A DNA stretch of 64,000 nt from Haloglomus halophilum (lineage in GTDB: Archaea > Halobacteriota > Halobacteria > Halobacteriales > Haloarculaceae). The position numbers and the translations under genes were made by a program. The DNA lies in assembly GCF_024298885.1 (NCBI RefSeq), contig NZ_CP101166.1, forward strand, positions 682,001-746,000. The letters run 5' to 3'. The stretch's first letter is position 1, and each line of letters begins with the position of its first letter. Shown piece after piece: positions 42,032 through 51,491 of this stretch. Below the pieces are notes generated by a model. The model was not told the DNA's origin and ran no database searches. It saw only the letters and a list, made by a program, of their open reading frames with translations.

Positions 42032-43078
42032 GTGCAGACCGAGCACGTCGTTCACGTCGCCGACGCGCGGGAGGCCGTGGCCGAACTCGGCGACGACGCG
42101 GTCGACCTCGTCGTCACCTCGCCCCCGTACCCGATGGTGGAGATGTGGGACGAGTCGTTCACCGCGCAGGACCCGGCCATCGGCGAGGCGCTGGCGGCGA
42201 ACGAGGGCGACCGCGCGTTCGAACTGATGCACGACCTGCTCGACGAGGTGTGGGCCGAACTCCCGCGTGTCGTCAGCGAGGGGGGCATCGTCGTGGTGAA
42301 CGTCGGGCCAGCCACGCGCACCCTCGACCGGTTCCGACAGTACCCCAACCACGAGGCAATCAGCCGGCGACTGCGGGACCACGGCTTCCAGTCGCTCCCT
42401 GGCGTGCTGTGGCGCAAGCCGACCAACAGCGCCGCGAAGTTCATGGGGAGCGGAATGCGCCCGCCGAACGCCTACGTCACGCTGGAGCACGAACACCTGC
42501 TGGTCTTCCGGAACGGCGGGCTCCGCCAGCCGGACCCCGAGCGGCGCGACGCGGCGGCCTACTTCTGGGAGGAGCGCAACGAGTGGTTCTCGGACCTCTG
42601 GGAGTTCACCGGCGAGCGCCAGGCGCTGTCGGGCGCGGCTGCCGAGGCACGCGACCGCTCGGGTGCGTTCCCGCTGGACCTCCCGCTCCGGCTCGTCCGG
42701 ATGTTCTCCGTCTACGGCGACACCGTCCTCGACCCGTTCTGGGGGACCGGAACGACGAGTCTCGCGGCGCTCGTGGCCGGGCGCCCCTCGGTGGGCATCG
42801 AGCGCGACCCCGACCTCGTCCGAGCGTTCGACGCGCGCGTGGCCGACGCCCCCGAGCTGTCGGCCGACCTCGTCCGCGAGCGACTCGACCGCCACCGCGA
42901 GTTCGTCGCCGAGCGCCGTGCCGACGGGAAGACGCTGCAGTACGACGCCGAACACTACGACTTCCCGGTCGTCACGAAGCAGGAGCGCCGCATCCGGCTG
43001 TACGAGGCAACGACCGTGACACGCGAGGATGCGGCCGCGGAGCGCCGTCGGTACGTCGCCGAGCACGACCCCATCTGA
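42032..43078 (+). CDS. zim: CTAG-type orphan DNA methyltransferase (Zim)
   Basis: A 348-residue N4-cytosine-type DNA methyltransferase. Motif IV is VVTSPPYPMVEMWDESF and precedes motif I DPFWGTGTTSLAALVAG, the beta-class order. The sequence and length fit Zim, the widely conserved haloarchaeal CTAG methylase without a cognate restriction enzyme; none is seen nearby. A GTG at 42032 is preferred to a TTG at 41993, because the latter extends into repeat family 2's edge. Specificity is inferred from family. Confidence 0.82.
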   Translation: MQTEHVVHVADAREAVAELGDDAVDLVVTSPPYPMVEMWDESFTAQDPAIGEALAANEGDRAFELMHDLLDEVWAELPRVVSEGGIVVVNVGPATRTLDRFRQYPNHEAISRRLRDHGFQSLPGVLWRKPTNSAAKFMGSGMRPPNAYVTLEHEHLLVFRNGGLRQPDPERRDAAAYFWEERNEWFSDLWEFTGERQALSGAAAEARDRSGAFPLDLPLRLVRMFSVYGDTVLDPFWGTGTTSLAALVAGRPSVGIERDPDLVRAFDARVADAPELSADLVRERLDRHREFVAERRADGKTLQYDAEHYDFPVVTKQERRIRLYEATTVTREDAAAERRRYVAEHDPI

Positions 43079-43148
43079 CGCCGACACCGGCCGACGACCC
43101 ATCATCCGAACCGGTGGCTATACCTCCGGCGCCGTGCCAGAAGTACGC

Positions 43149-43853
43149 ATGGACCTCTCGTTCGACGAGTTCGTACTGGCGGCCGCCACGGCCGACCTCG
43201 GCGAGGAGCCGGCCGCCCGCGAGCACGCCGACGCCGTGGAGTTCCGGATGGACATGGCCGACGACCCGCTGGACGCGCTGGGCCGGTACGACGGCGACCT
43301 GCCGCTCGTCGCCACCAACCGTCCCACCTGGGAGGGTGGCGAGGCCGCCGAGGAGGGACGGCTGGCGGCGCTCCGGGCGGCCGCCGAGTACGACGCCGTC
43401 GCGGCCATCGACGTGGAGCTGGCCGCCATCACCGGCGAGGGCGCGCCCGCCGACGCCGTGGACCCGGAGGACGGCCCCGCAGCCGTCAGGCACGCCCACG
43501 AACACGACGCGCAGGTCATCGTCTCCACACACGATTTCGAGTCGACGCCGCCGCGCGAGGAACTGGAGCGCCTGCTCGGCGACGCCAGCGAGCACGGCGA
43601 CGTGGCGAAGCTCGCCGTCACCGCGACCGGCCTCGACGATGCCCTCCGCGTGCTGGGCGCGACCCGCGCGGCCGCCAGCGACGGCCTGACGGTCGCCACG
43701 ATGGCGATGGGCGCGGCCGGGAGCCACACCCGCGCCGTCGCGCCCGTGTACGGCTCGCGCATCGGCTACGCACCGGTCGACCCCGCCCGCGCCACCGCGC
43801 CGGGGCAGTACGACCTCGCGACGCTTCGCGAGTTGATCGACGCGCTACACTAG
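43149..43853 (+). CDS. aroD: 3-dehydroquinate dehydratase type I
   Basis: Shikimate-pathway step three. The 234-residue TIM barrel has DAVEFRMDM on strand two, the catalytic His in VIVSTHDFESTP, the Schiff-base Lys in GDVAKLAVTA, and MAMGAAGSHTR near the end. The ATG at 43149 lies 70 bases after zim. The archaeal DHQ synthase acts just before it in the pathway and is encoded nearby at 45037-46215. Confidence 0.93.
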   Translation: MDLSFDEFVLAAATADLGEEPAAREHADAVEFRMDMADDPLDALGRYDGDLPLVATNRPTWEGGEAAEEGRLAALRAAAEYDAVAAIDVELAAITGEGAPADAVDPEDGPAAVRHAHEHDAQVIVSTHDFESTPPREELERLLGDASEHGDVAKLAVTATGLDDALRVLGATRAAASDGLTVATMAMGAAGSHTRAVAPVYGSRIGYAPVDPARATAPGQYDLATLRELIDALH

Positions 43854-43947
43854 CGGTTCGGGCGATAGGGGGCTGCTCGCGCCCGCTCAGACCATCGAAG
43901 CGTCAGACGCCCTGCACGGGGTTTATTACCCCAGAGTGGCTACGGCG

Positions 43948-44412
43948 ATGGAAGTGGCGCCCAACGACCGAAAGCGGCCGTGGCTGGCGGCCATGCTCGC
44001 GCTCCAGCCGGGACTGGGGCACGCCTACCTGCGGTCGTGGATCCGTGCCGTCCTCTGGTTCGGGCTCTGGGCCGCGACCGTGATGGTCGTCGTCCCCGCT
44101 CCGGGCGTCCCGGCGACGGAGCCCGTCGCGTTCCTCCAGGGGCTCGCGACCGGGATACAGGGCCTGGAGTTCGAGGCGACGCTGGCGCTCGTCTCCGTCA
44201 CCGCGTTCAGCGTCCTCGACGCCTACTGGCTGGGCGCCCGCAACGCCGCCAGACAGGAGCAGTTCGCCGACGCGTTCCAGTGTCCCGCGTGCGGCCGCGA
44301 GACGGACCCGAACCTCGAGTTCTGTCACTGGTGTACGACGGAGTTCGAGAGCCCCGAGGACGATGTCAGTGGCCCGCGCGCGAGCGGAGCGGGCGCCGGC
44401 GAGGCGCCGTGA
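43948..44412 (+). CDS. Membrane protein with C-terminal zinc ribbon
   Basis: A 154-residue protein with two to three membrane helices (WIRAVLWFGLWAATVMVVV, and ATLALVSVTAFSVLDAYWL) and a C-terminal rubredoxin-like knuckle pair CPACGRE and CHWC. GTTTATTACC at 43921-43930 is placed for a leaderless ATG at 43948; a GTG at 43936 would add four residues. Function unknown. Confidence 0.7.
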   Translation: MEVAPNDRKRPWLAAMLALQPGLGHAYLRSWIRAVLWFGLWAATVMVVVPAPGVPATEPVAFLQGLATGIQGLEFEATLALVSVTAFSVLDAYWLGARNAARQEQFADAFQCPACGRETDPNLEFCHWCTTEFESPEDDVSGPRASGAGAGEAP

Positions 44413-44537
44413 GGCCAGGGCCACGGAACAGCCGGCGAGCGAACGGCCGGGGTCGGACGCCACCGCCGTTCGGTACGGTCGCCCATAGCAGCGACTATTG
44501 AGTAGGGATTTATTCCGGGTCGGCGTCGACTACTCGT

Positions 44538-44963
44538 ATGGCAGTTCTCGTGGCCTACGACGGGTCCGACCCGGCACAGAAAGCGGTCCAGCGTGCGGTC
44601 AGAGCCGCGAACGAGATTGGAGAGGACGAAGTCGTCCTCTTGCGAGTTATCGAGGCAGCTGACGGGATGCTCGAGGCGGGATTCGACATCGTCCAGGACC
44701 GACTGAAGGAGTTCCGAGAGCAGGAGCCGAAGGAGTTGTCCGCGGATATCAGGTCCCTGCTGGAGTCGGAAGCGGTCGAGTTCCGCATCGAGGCCGTGGC
44801 CGGCAAGCCGGCCAGGGAGATCGTCTCGTACGCAGAGGAGCACGACGTCTCGGAGATCGTCATCGGGAGCCACGGTCGGGAGGGCGTCTCCCGGGTGTTA
44901 CTGGGGAACGTCGCCGAGAACGTGGTTCGACGGGCCCCGACCACGGTCATCGTCGTTCGCTGA
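44538..44963 (+). CDS. Universal stress protein (UspA family)
   Basis: A 141-residue Usp-fold protein: VLVAYDGSDPAQKAVQRAV start, GKPAREIVSYAEEHDVSEIVIGSHGREGVSRVLLGNVAENVVRRAPTTV with the G2xG9xG(S/T)-like nucleotide-binding pattern. It probably binds ATP or a related nucleotide. Monocistronic with an AT-rich box near 44505. Confidence 0.92.
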   Translation: MAVLVAYDGSDPAQKAVQRAVRAANEIGEDEVVLLRVIEAADGMLEAGFDIVQDRLKEFREQEPKELSADIRSLLESEAVEFRIEAVAGKPAREIVSYAEEHDVSEIVIGSHGREGVSRVLLGNVAENVVRRAPTTVIVVR

Positions 44964-45036
44964 TTGGGTCCGAGCCGAGCGAGCCCGTGCTACCGTCCCG
45001 AGGGGCGGACGGAGTCGCGGAGTTGGTCTGGATGCG

Positions 45037-46215
45037 CTACTGCTCGATGATCGACTCCTCGACCGCCTCACCGAAGTGCCGCGCGACGGGTTCGTAGTAG
45101 ACCAGCACCTCGTCGCCCACCTCCAGATCCGTCACCGCCTTGCGGCCCTCGCTGGTGGCGACCTTGATGGTCTCGGCGTTCTGCAGCAGCGTCTCGATGA
45201 CATCCGTCTCGCCGTCGTGGCTCACCTCGGCCTGCACCCGGAACATGGGGCGCTTCTCGATCTTCGAGCGGCCGACGATGGTCTCGCGGGTGTTGCCGTC
45301 CGTGTCGACGATCTGGACCTCGTCGCCGCTCCGCACCTCCGAGAGGTACTTCGTCTCGCCGCCGGGCGTGCGGACGTAGGCGTGGACGGCGCCCGCGTTG
45401 ACCCGGAACGGCCGCGAGGCGACGTAGGGTGAGTCGGCGGTCTCGGCGTGGACGAAGAACAGTCCCCGGCTCATCGAGCCGACCAGCATCCCCTCGTCGT
45501 GCTCCATCAGCGAGCCGGTGTCGACGCAGACGCGGTCGGCGCTGCCGACCTCGTCGACGGCCGTGACGGTCGCCGTCGTCAGGTCGAGCGACTCGCGGTC
45601 GGTGGCGTCCCGGGCGTCGACGGTCGCACGAATCTCGTCGGGGTCGTCGGTATCCAGCAGGACCGCGTCGGCGCCGAGCTCCAGCGTCTCGAAGGCGGTC
45701 CGGGCCTCCTCGGCCGTCTGGACGCCGGCGACGAGGTCAGTCTCCTCGCCGATGCGGGCGATGAGGTTCTCCAGCGGGATGATGGACCAGTCCTCGCCGA
45801 CGACGATGGTGTAGTCGGCGTCGCGGGCAGCTTCCTGCGCGAGTTCCTCGTAGCCCGGGCCCAGGACGCGGATGTACGCACCGCTGGTGCCCTCGGTACG
45901 CCGGAGCGTCGTCAGGTCGGCGCTGCCCGAGAAGTCCGACGGGAGGTCGACCGTCCCGTCGCCCTCGCCGTCCTTCCCGACGACGACGGCGTCGGGTTCG
46001 GCCTCCTCGCCGGGTTCGGCGTCGTCGATGACGTGGACGTCGTCGCCGGAGAAGGCCGCGACGTTGACCCGGCCGAGTTCGCGGACCTTGGCCACGTCCT
46101 TCCGGTCGACGAGCACCCAGTCGACGCCGGCCTCGAGGCCGGCGGTGATGCGGCGTTTTCGCTCCTCCCAGTCGCCGACCGTGTCGTCGGCCTTCAGCCA
46201 GACGGCGCGTGACAT
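45037..46215 (-). CDS. 3-dehydroquinate synthase II (archaeal)
   Basis: A 392-residue archaeal DHQ synthase, which oxidatively deaminates and cyclises 2-amino-3,7-dideoxy-D-threo-hept-6-ulosonate to dehydroquinate with NAD. Features are VWLKADD start, YIRVLGPGYEELAQEAARDADYTIVVGEDWSIIPLENLIA, VGSADRVCVDTGSLMEHDEGMLVGSMSRGLFFVHAE and VNAGAVHAYVRTPGG. The ATG at 46215 excludes a non-conserved upstream frame. aroD is close by, on the opposite strand. Confidence 0.94.
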   Translation of the reverse strand: MSRAVWLKADDTVGDWEERKRRITAGLEAGVDWVLVDRKDVAKVRELGRVNVAAFSGDDVHVIDDAEPGEEAEPDAVVVGKDGEGDGTVDLPSDFSGSADLTTLRRTEGTSGAYIRVLGPGYEELAQEAARDADYTIVVGEDWSIIPLENLIARIGEETDLVAGVQTAEEARTAFETLELGADAVLLDTDDPDEIRATVDARDATDRESLDLTTATVTAVDEVGSADRVCVDTGSLMEHDEGMLVGSMSRGLFFVHAETADSPYVASRPFRVNAGAVHAYVRTPGGETKYLSEVRSGDEVQIVDTDGNTRETIVGRSKIEKRPMFRVQAEVSHDGETDVIETLLQNAETIKVATSEGRKAVTDLEVGDEVLVYYEPVARHFGEAVEESIIEQ

Positions 46216-46457
46216 GTATACCGGCGGGTCGACTGGCGGCGGTTTAACCGTGGCGGAAGGTGCAGTACAGCCGTGTACTGTCAGACGGACGGAGGACAGT
46301 CGCCGCTGCACCCGGCAAGCGGAGCGACCGGAACCTGTCGGAAGCCCCGGCCGGTTCGACTCGCGCGCCAGCCCGGTGTGTCCGTCACTCGGCCGATTCG
46401 GCGGCCGTGACTGCCGGTTCCCGCTTCCCTTTCGCGTGCAGGCCCGAAACCAGCGCC

Positions 46458-47579
46458 ATGAGCGACGACACGGCGGACCTGTTCACGCCGCTGGAACTGC
46501 GCGACACCACCGCCCGCAACCGCGTGATGGTCTCCCCGATGTGCCAGTACTCCTGTGACGAGGACGGCCTCGCGACGGACTGGCATCACGTCCACCTCGG
46601 TTCCCGTGCCGTGGGGGGTGCCGGCATCGTGATGGCCGAGGCGACGGCCGTCTCGCCGGAGGGTCGCATCACCCCAAACGACCTCGGTATCTGGACGGAC
46701 GCACACGGCGAGGCGCTGGCCGACACCGCGGCGTTCATGCGCGAGCACGGGGCCCTGGCGGGCATCCAGCTCGCACACGCCGGCCGCAAAGCGTCGACCG
46801 AGCGGCCGGCCGACGGCGGCGGCCCGGTCCACGACGACCGCGGCTGGACCACCGTGGCGCCGAGCGCGAAGCCGTGGCCCCACGACGAGGAGGCGGGCGG
46901 CCCCGTTCCGACCGAGCGGCTGGACGTCGAGGGCATCCAGCAGGTGGTCGACGACTTCCGGGCGGCCGCCGAGCGGGCGCTCGACGCGGGCTTCCAGGTT
47001 GCGGAGGTCCACGGCGCGCACGGCTACCTGCTCCACGAGTTCTGCTCGCCCGTCACCAACGAGCGTCAGGACGACTACGGCGGCGATTTCGAGGGCCGGA
47101 CGCGCCTCGTTCGGGAGGTCACCCGCGCGGTGCGTGACGTGTGGCCCGACGACAAGCCCGTGTTCGTCCGGCTGTCGGCGACGGACTGGATGGGCGAGGA
47201 CGCGTGGACCGTCGCGGACACCGCACGACTGGCACCGCTGCTGGCCGAGGACGGCACCGACCTCATCGACGTGAGCGCCGGCGCCATCGACCCCGAACAG
47301 GACGTCCCTGACCTCGGCCCGCACTACCAGGTGCCGTACGCGGAGCGCGTCCGCGAGTCGCTCCACGAGGCGGACGCCGACTGCGCGGTCGGGGCCGTCG
47401 GCGGCATCACCACGCCGGAGGGCGCCGACGAACTCGTCCGCAACGACCGGGCCGACCTCGCCATCATGGCCCGCGAGCACATCCGCGACCCGCACTTCAC
47501 GCTCACCGCCGCGCAGGAACTCGACGCGCTCGACCGCGTGGACGTGCCCCGACAGTACTACCGCGGCTTCACCCACTGA
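46458..47579 (+). CDS. NADH:flavin oxidoreductase, old yellow enzyme (YqjM-like)
   Basis: A 373-residue FMN TIM-barrel enzyme that reduces activated alkenes. It has RNRVMVSPMCQYSCDEDG, the YqjM-type Cys in PMCQYS, substrate-binding HAGRKAS, and VHGAHGYLLHEFCSPVTNERQDDYGG with the substrate His-x-x-His and FMN loop. VGAVGGITTPEGADELV and AIMAREHIRDP bind the phosphate. Physiological substrate unknown. Confidence 0.9.
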   Translation: MSDDTADLFTPLELRDTTARNRVMVSPMCQYSCDEDGLATDWHHVHLGSRAVGGAGIVMAEATAVSPEGRITPNDLGIWTDAHGEALADTAAFMREHGALAGIQLAHAGRKASTERPADGGGPVHDDRGWTTVAPSAKPWPHDEEAGGPVPTERLDVEGIQQVVDDFRAAAERALDAGFQVAEVHGAHGYLLHEFCSPVTNERQDDYGGDFEGRTRLVREVTRAVRDVWPDDKPVFVRLSATDWMGEDAWTVADTARLAPLLAEDGTDLIDVSAGAIDPEQDVPDLGPHYQVPYAERVRESLHEADADCAVGAVGGITTPEGADELVRNDRADLAIMAREHIRDPHFTLTAAQELDALDRVDVPRQYYRGFTH

Positions 47580-47659
47580 CGCCACACACCGCGGAGTGCG
47601 TATAAAGGACCATAATATTCGCCGGTAGGGGGAGGGTGGTAGGGTGTCTCCGTTCTCTC

Positions 47660-48694
47660 ATGACGACGCTCATCATCGGTGACGGGCCAGCGGGGGCGGC
47701 CGCGGCACACGTCTGTCTGGACGCGGTCGTGCTGCCGGCCGACGAGCAGGGCGGGGTCGGGGGCGGAGGGCGGATGGAGACCCGCAGCCACGACGGTGCG
47801 ACGTACGACATCGGCACGACCTGTCTCCGCGACCGTGGCGACGAACGCTCGACGCTCGTCCGTGAGCTGCTCGGCGCCGACTGCGTCGCGTTCGAGGGGC
47901 GTATCGAGGCGTTCGGTACCGGCGACGAGCCCGCCCACCCACGGACCACCCACGCGCGCCTGACGGGCCGCCACGGTATCGAACAGGTCCCCGAGCAGCT
48001 GCTCGCGGCCCGGCACTGCGACCACCGGCCCGACGCGTCCGTCGAGCGGCTGGAGCGGACCGACGACGGCTGGCGCGCCCACACGGACGCGGGCACCATC
48101 GACGCCCAGCGCGTCGTCATGGCGACGGGCGCCGAGCGGACGGCCGCGCTGCTCGCCGACGACCCGCTGGCCCCGGGCCTCGAACTGGCGGCCCAGCGCG
48201 TCGACCACCGGACCGTCGACAGCGTCGTCCTCGGGTACGACCACGCCGTCGACCGGGAGTGGTACGCCCTCGCGGCGGACGGCGAGCCCCACGACGTCCG
48301 CTGGCTCTCGCGGGAGTCGGCCAAGCCGGGCCGCGTCCCGGCGGGACAGGAGGCACTCGTGGTCAGGCTCGGTGACGACTGGGCGTCGGCCCACGACCCG
48401 GGAGCGGCCGTCGACCGCGCGTGCGAGGCGGCCGCGACCCTGCTGGACGACGACCGACTCGCCGACCCCTCGTGGACGGACCACGAGCGGTACCGCTACG
48501 CCGCCCCCTACAACCGGCCCGACCCCACGCTCGCCGAGGACGCGGCGGCCGCGGACTGCTACCTCGCCGGGGACTGGGTGGCCGGCACGGACCGGACGTT
48601 CGCACCGCTGGAGACCGGGCTCGACGCCGGCCGGCGGGCCATGGACTTCGCTCGGCAGGCCCGCCTCCAGCGGGACGGCCCGCTGGAAGGGTAA
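47660..48694 (+). CDS. FAD-dependent oxidoreductase, renalase-like
   Basis: A 344-residue flavoprotein. The N-terminal TLIIGDGPAGAAAAHVC is the FAD beta-alpha-beta turn, GGRMETRSHDGATYDIG is the second FAD contact typical of amine oxidase/renalase-like proteins, and the C-terminal CYLAGDWVAGTDRTFAPLETGLDAGRRAM closes the FAD site. Substrate unknown. Convergent with pth2; the 90-bp gap is strikingly AT-rich and may carry terminators for both. Confidence 0.83.
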   Translation: MTTLIIGDGPAGAAAAHVCLDAVVLPADEQGGVGGGGRMETRSHDGATYDIGTTCLRDRGDERSTLVRELLGADCVAFEGRIEAFGTGDEPAHPRTTHARLTGRHGIEQVPEQLLAARHCDHRPDASVERLERTDDGWRAHTDAGTIDAQRVVMATGAERTAALLADDPLAPGLELAAQRVDHRTVDSVVLGYDHAVDREWYALAADGEPHDVRWLSRESAKPGRVPAGQEALVVRLGDDWASAHDPGAAVDRACEAAATLLDDDRLADPSWTDHERYRYAAPYNRPDPTLAEDAAAADCYLAGDWVAGTDRTFAPLETGLDAGRRAMDFARQARLQRDGPLEG

Positions 48695-48784
48695 CCCAGA
48701 CCTACCGAGTATCTACAGCACGTTATAGAAATAAATAGAGATTTATCCCCTAAACCCAGAGATATATCTATTATACAGCAGCTT

Positions 48785-49129
48785 TCAGAACAGCGAGAGG
48801 TCCCCAGTCACCTTGTCGACGATGTTCTCCGGGCCGGGACCGACGGCGAGTGCGGTGACCGTTCCGGGTTCGAGCTGGGTGTGGCCGGCGTCCCGGACCA
48901 GCGCGTAGGGGAGCCCCTCGCGCCGGGCGAGGTCGGCGAGTTCCTGTAGCTGGGACTCGGATTCGCCCTTCAGGACGATCTTCTTCCCCCCGCTCCCCTT
49001 CCACTCGCGCTGGGTCTTCCCGTCGGCGTCCTCGTAGGCCTGGAGCGAGGCGTGCGCGACCTGCGCGGCGAGTTTCCCCTGCCCCATCCCGATGTCCGTG
49101 CGTGCGACGATGGCCTGCTTCTGGTTCAT
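48785..49129 (-). CDS. pth2: Peptidyl-tRNA hydrolase, archaeal type
   Basis: Releases peptides from stalled peptidyl-tRNA. The 114-residue Pth2 has [25 protein letters not shown], the [10 protein letters not shown] segment, [26 protein letters not shown] and a short C-terminal strand. Length and motifs are standard. Confidence 0.94.
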   Translation of the reverse strand: MNQKQAIVARTDIGMGQGKLAAQVAHASLQAYEDADGKTQREWKGSGGKKIVLKGESESQLQELADLARREGLPYALVRDAGHTQLEPGTVTALAVGPGPENIVDKVTGDLSLF

Positions 49130-49260
49130 ACGGGCGCTGCGGGGGCGACCGGCTTAGGCGCGACGGCTCGCCGCACGGGCCGTGTTCAGATGGTCGTATG
49201 GGACGAGCAGGGGATGAGTTTAGCAGGTTGTTTGGGGGAGATACGACTGGAAGGAACAGC

Positions 49261-49350
49261 TTGGAAGCCCCTGGCCGGCGCCGCCCGGCCGACGCAAGCA
49301 CTGCAGCGCGCAGCGAGGCCCGGCGGCGCCGAGCGCGTGGGGGCTTTCAA
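49261..49350. repeat. GC-rich hairpin element between pth2 and a pilus-type operon
   Basis: TTGGAAGCCCC at 49261-49271 and GGGGGCTTTCAA at 49339-49350 pair with one mismatch and enclose a GC-rich, internally symmetric stretch. The whole gap 49130-49400 shows no convincing protein gene. It might be a structured RNA, a terminator region for the pilus-type operon, or a dispersed repeat. Confidence 0.45.
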
Positions 49351-49400
49351 CAGGTTGCCGCCGGAAAACGGCACACGAGGGGGCGGGCCAGGGTCCCGCC

Positions 49401-51491
49401 TCAGAGGAACAGGAAGACCCCGAAGGCGATGAGCACGAGCGCGATGCTGTACTTCAGGCCCGTCAGGACCGCATTGTCCGAGAGCTTCCCGGTGATGAGG
49501 CCAGTCCCGACGGCCTGGATGATGGCGGAGTGGAAGAACAGGGTGCGGTAGGCGTCGACCGCGCCCTGCGAGATGGTGACGGGACCGCTGTCGCCGGTCG
49601 TGAGGCCGCTCCCCGTGATGGGGCCGAGGAAGCTCTCGTTGATGATGACGATGACCGCGAGGTAGACGAGGAACCCGATGATGACGACCGCCGTGTACGA
49701 GGAGAGGGTCTGCTTGCGGTCGCGGGCGAGTCGGTAGCGGTGCCGGGTGTCCTCGGCGGCGATGTCGAGCACCCGGTGGAGGTCACCCGTCGAGCGCGAC
49801 CCCTCGGCGAGGATCTTGCAGGTCCGGGTGAGCTGGGAGACCTGGAGCCGGTCGGCCAGCCCCAGCAGCGCCCGGCGGATGTCGTTGTTCCAGCGGATGT
49901 CGTTGCTGACACGCCGGAGTTCGAGGGCGAGGCGGCCGCTGAGGTTCCGGGCCACGAGGTCAAGCCCCTCGACGAGGCCGACACCCATCTGGTTCGCGCT
50001 GGCGAGGATGTCGAGCGCGTCGGGGAGCCGCCGGGAGATGGACTCCGAGCGGCGCCGCGCGAGCTCGTGGAAGAGCGACAGCGGCACCGAGACGAGGAGG
50101 AACGGGGCGATGAGGAGCAGCGCCGTCGTCGAGACGGGGGCGTCGATGAACGCGGCGGGCGTCGGGTCGGCCAGTCCCGCCGTCACGATACCGCCGAGCA
50201 GGACGAGCGCGAGCGGGACCGTCACGAGGAGCGTCGCGGGCGGATACTCCCGGAACACCGCGGTGGGGTCGGCCAGTCGGTCGCGCAGCCACGCACGCTC
50301 GCGGAGTCGTCGGAAGGTACCGAAGTGCGGGTGGGACCGGACGGCCTCGCTGGGGTCACTGGGCTCCCGGTCGTCCAGCTGGAGCTGGTGGTCCGGCTGC
50401 TTGTACGGCTCGGAGAGGACGGAGATGATGACGAGGAACGCGGTCATCCCGAGCGGGATGACGAGGTAGACGATGACGGCGAGCGGGATGGTCCCGACGT
50501 TGCCCAGCAGGCTCAGCATCATCATCGTCACCACGACGAACAGAGGGGCGGCGACGAACGCGACGACGAAGATCTCCGAGAGGGTGGCGAGCGCGTCCAG
50601 GAACGACTGCTGCTCGTCACGAGCCCGCTGCATGTACTTCTCGCTCTCGTCCTCGAGGAACACCGTCAGCTCCCCGCCCGAGTCCAGCACCGACAGCAGG
50701 TCGTCGAGGAACTGTTCGAGGTTGTCGCTGGGCGTGAGGTTCCGGGCGTTCCGGACCGCGGTGAACAGGTCGTTGCCGAACACGTCGACGTCCCGGACGA
50801 TCATGTCGAACTCGTGGGCGACCTCGCCGTAGGTGTCGTCCGCGGCCGCCATCTGCCGCAGCACGGCGGTCATCTCCATCCCGCCGAACGACAGGGCGTA
50901 CATGTAGACGATGGCGTGTGGGAGCGTGACATCGACGCTCCGGCGTCTGACCTCGACGACGGTCGAGGGGTAGTAGTACGCGCCGAGCCAGACGCCGCCG
51001 CCGGCCAGCAGGCCGACCGTCGTCACGGAGGTGACGGTCGCGATGACCAGCCGGTTGGCGGCGGCGGCCTCGGCGAGCCAGGTGGGGACGAACGACGGGG
51101 CCGAGATGCCCGCCAGCACGCCCGATTGCGCCAGCGCGACCACCAGCGCGAACCCCAGCAGCGCGCCGAGGATGCCCGCCGCCGCGGCGTAGGTCGCAGT
51201 CCGCGTGAGATAGATGTCGTAGGTGACGCCGAAGCGGCCCTGGTTGAGCCACTCCTGGAGCTTCCAGTGCCGTTCCGGGCGGGTCTTGAAGTAGGCCCTG
51301 ACGGGCCCGAACTTCTCGCTCAGCACCCGCTCGCGGAACTCCTTCTCGACGGCCGACTCCGTCCCCGGAACGTACTGCTCGGCCTCGTACTCCGGGACGG
51401 GCGGGTGTTCGGCCGTCCCACCGTCGGAGGCGACATCGCCCGTCGCGGCGTCGGAGTCACCACCGTCGGGCCCTTCGGCCCGGTCGGTCAC
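49401..51491 (-). CDS. Type II/IV secretion system membrane platform protein (GspF/TadC-like)
   Basis: A 696-residue polytopic protein with two T2SSF domains: the first around residues 200-330 (HAIVYMYALSFGGMEMTAVLRQMA), the second around 490-640 (LPDALDILASANQMGVGLVEGLDLV). Membrane helices lie near 100-180, 310-360, 410-475 and the C-terminus. It forms the inner-membrane platform on which the ATPase assembles a pilus. The GTG overlaps the ATPase stop by GTGA. No pilin-like gene is adjacent. Confidence 0.85.
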   Translation of the reverse strand: MTDRAEGPDGGDSDAATGDVASDGGTAEHPPVPEYEAEQYVPGTESAVEKEFRERVLSEKFGPVRAYFKTRPERHWKLQEWLNQGRFGVTYDIYLTRTATYAAAAGILGALLGFALVVALAQSGVLAGISAPSFVPTWLAEAAAANRLVIATVTSVTTVGLLAGGGVWLGAYYYPSTVVEVRRRSVDVTLPHAIVYMYALSFGGMEMTAVLRQMAAADDTYGEVAHEFDMIVRDVDVFGNDLFTAVRNARNLTPSDNLEQFLDDLLSVLDSGGELTVFLEDESEKYMQRARDEQQSFLDALATLSEIFVVAFVAAPLFVVVTMMMLSLLGNVGTIPLAVIVYLVIPLGMTAFLVIISVLSEPYKQPDHQLQLDDREPSDPSEAVRSHPHFGTFRRLRERAWLRDRLADPTAVFREYPPATLLVTVPLALVLLGGIVTAGLADPTPAAFIDAPVSTTALLLIAPFLLVSVPLSLFHELARRRSESISRRLPDALDILASANQMGVGLVEGLDLVARNLSGRLALELRRVSNDIRWNNDIRRALLGLADRLQVSQLTRTCKILAEGSRSTGDLHRVLDIAAEDTRHRYRLARDRKQTLSSYTAVVIIGFLVYLAVIVIINESFLGPITGSGLTTGDSGPVTISQGAVDAYRTLFFHSAIIQAVGTGLITGKLSDNAVLTGLKYSIALVLIAFGVFLFL

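Noticed and set aside
49130..49400. SRP RNA or RNase P RNA candidate
   Set aside because: The conserved blocks of archaeal 7S or RNase P RNA are not present; the stretch is better described as a hairpin-bounded repeat.
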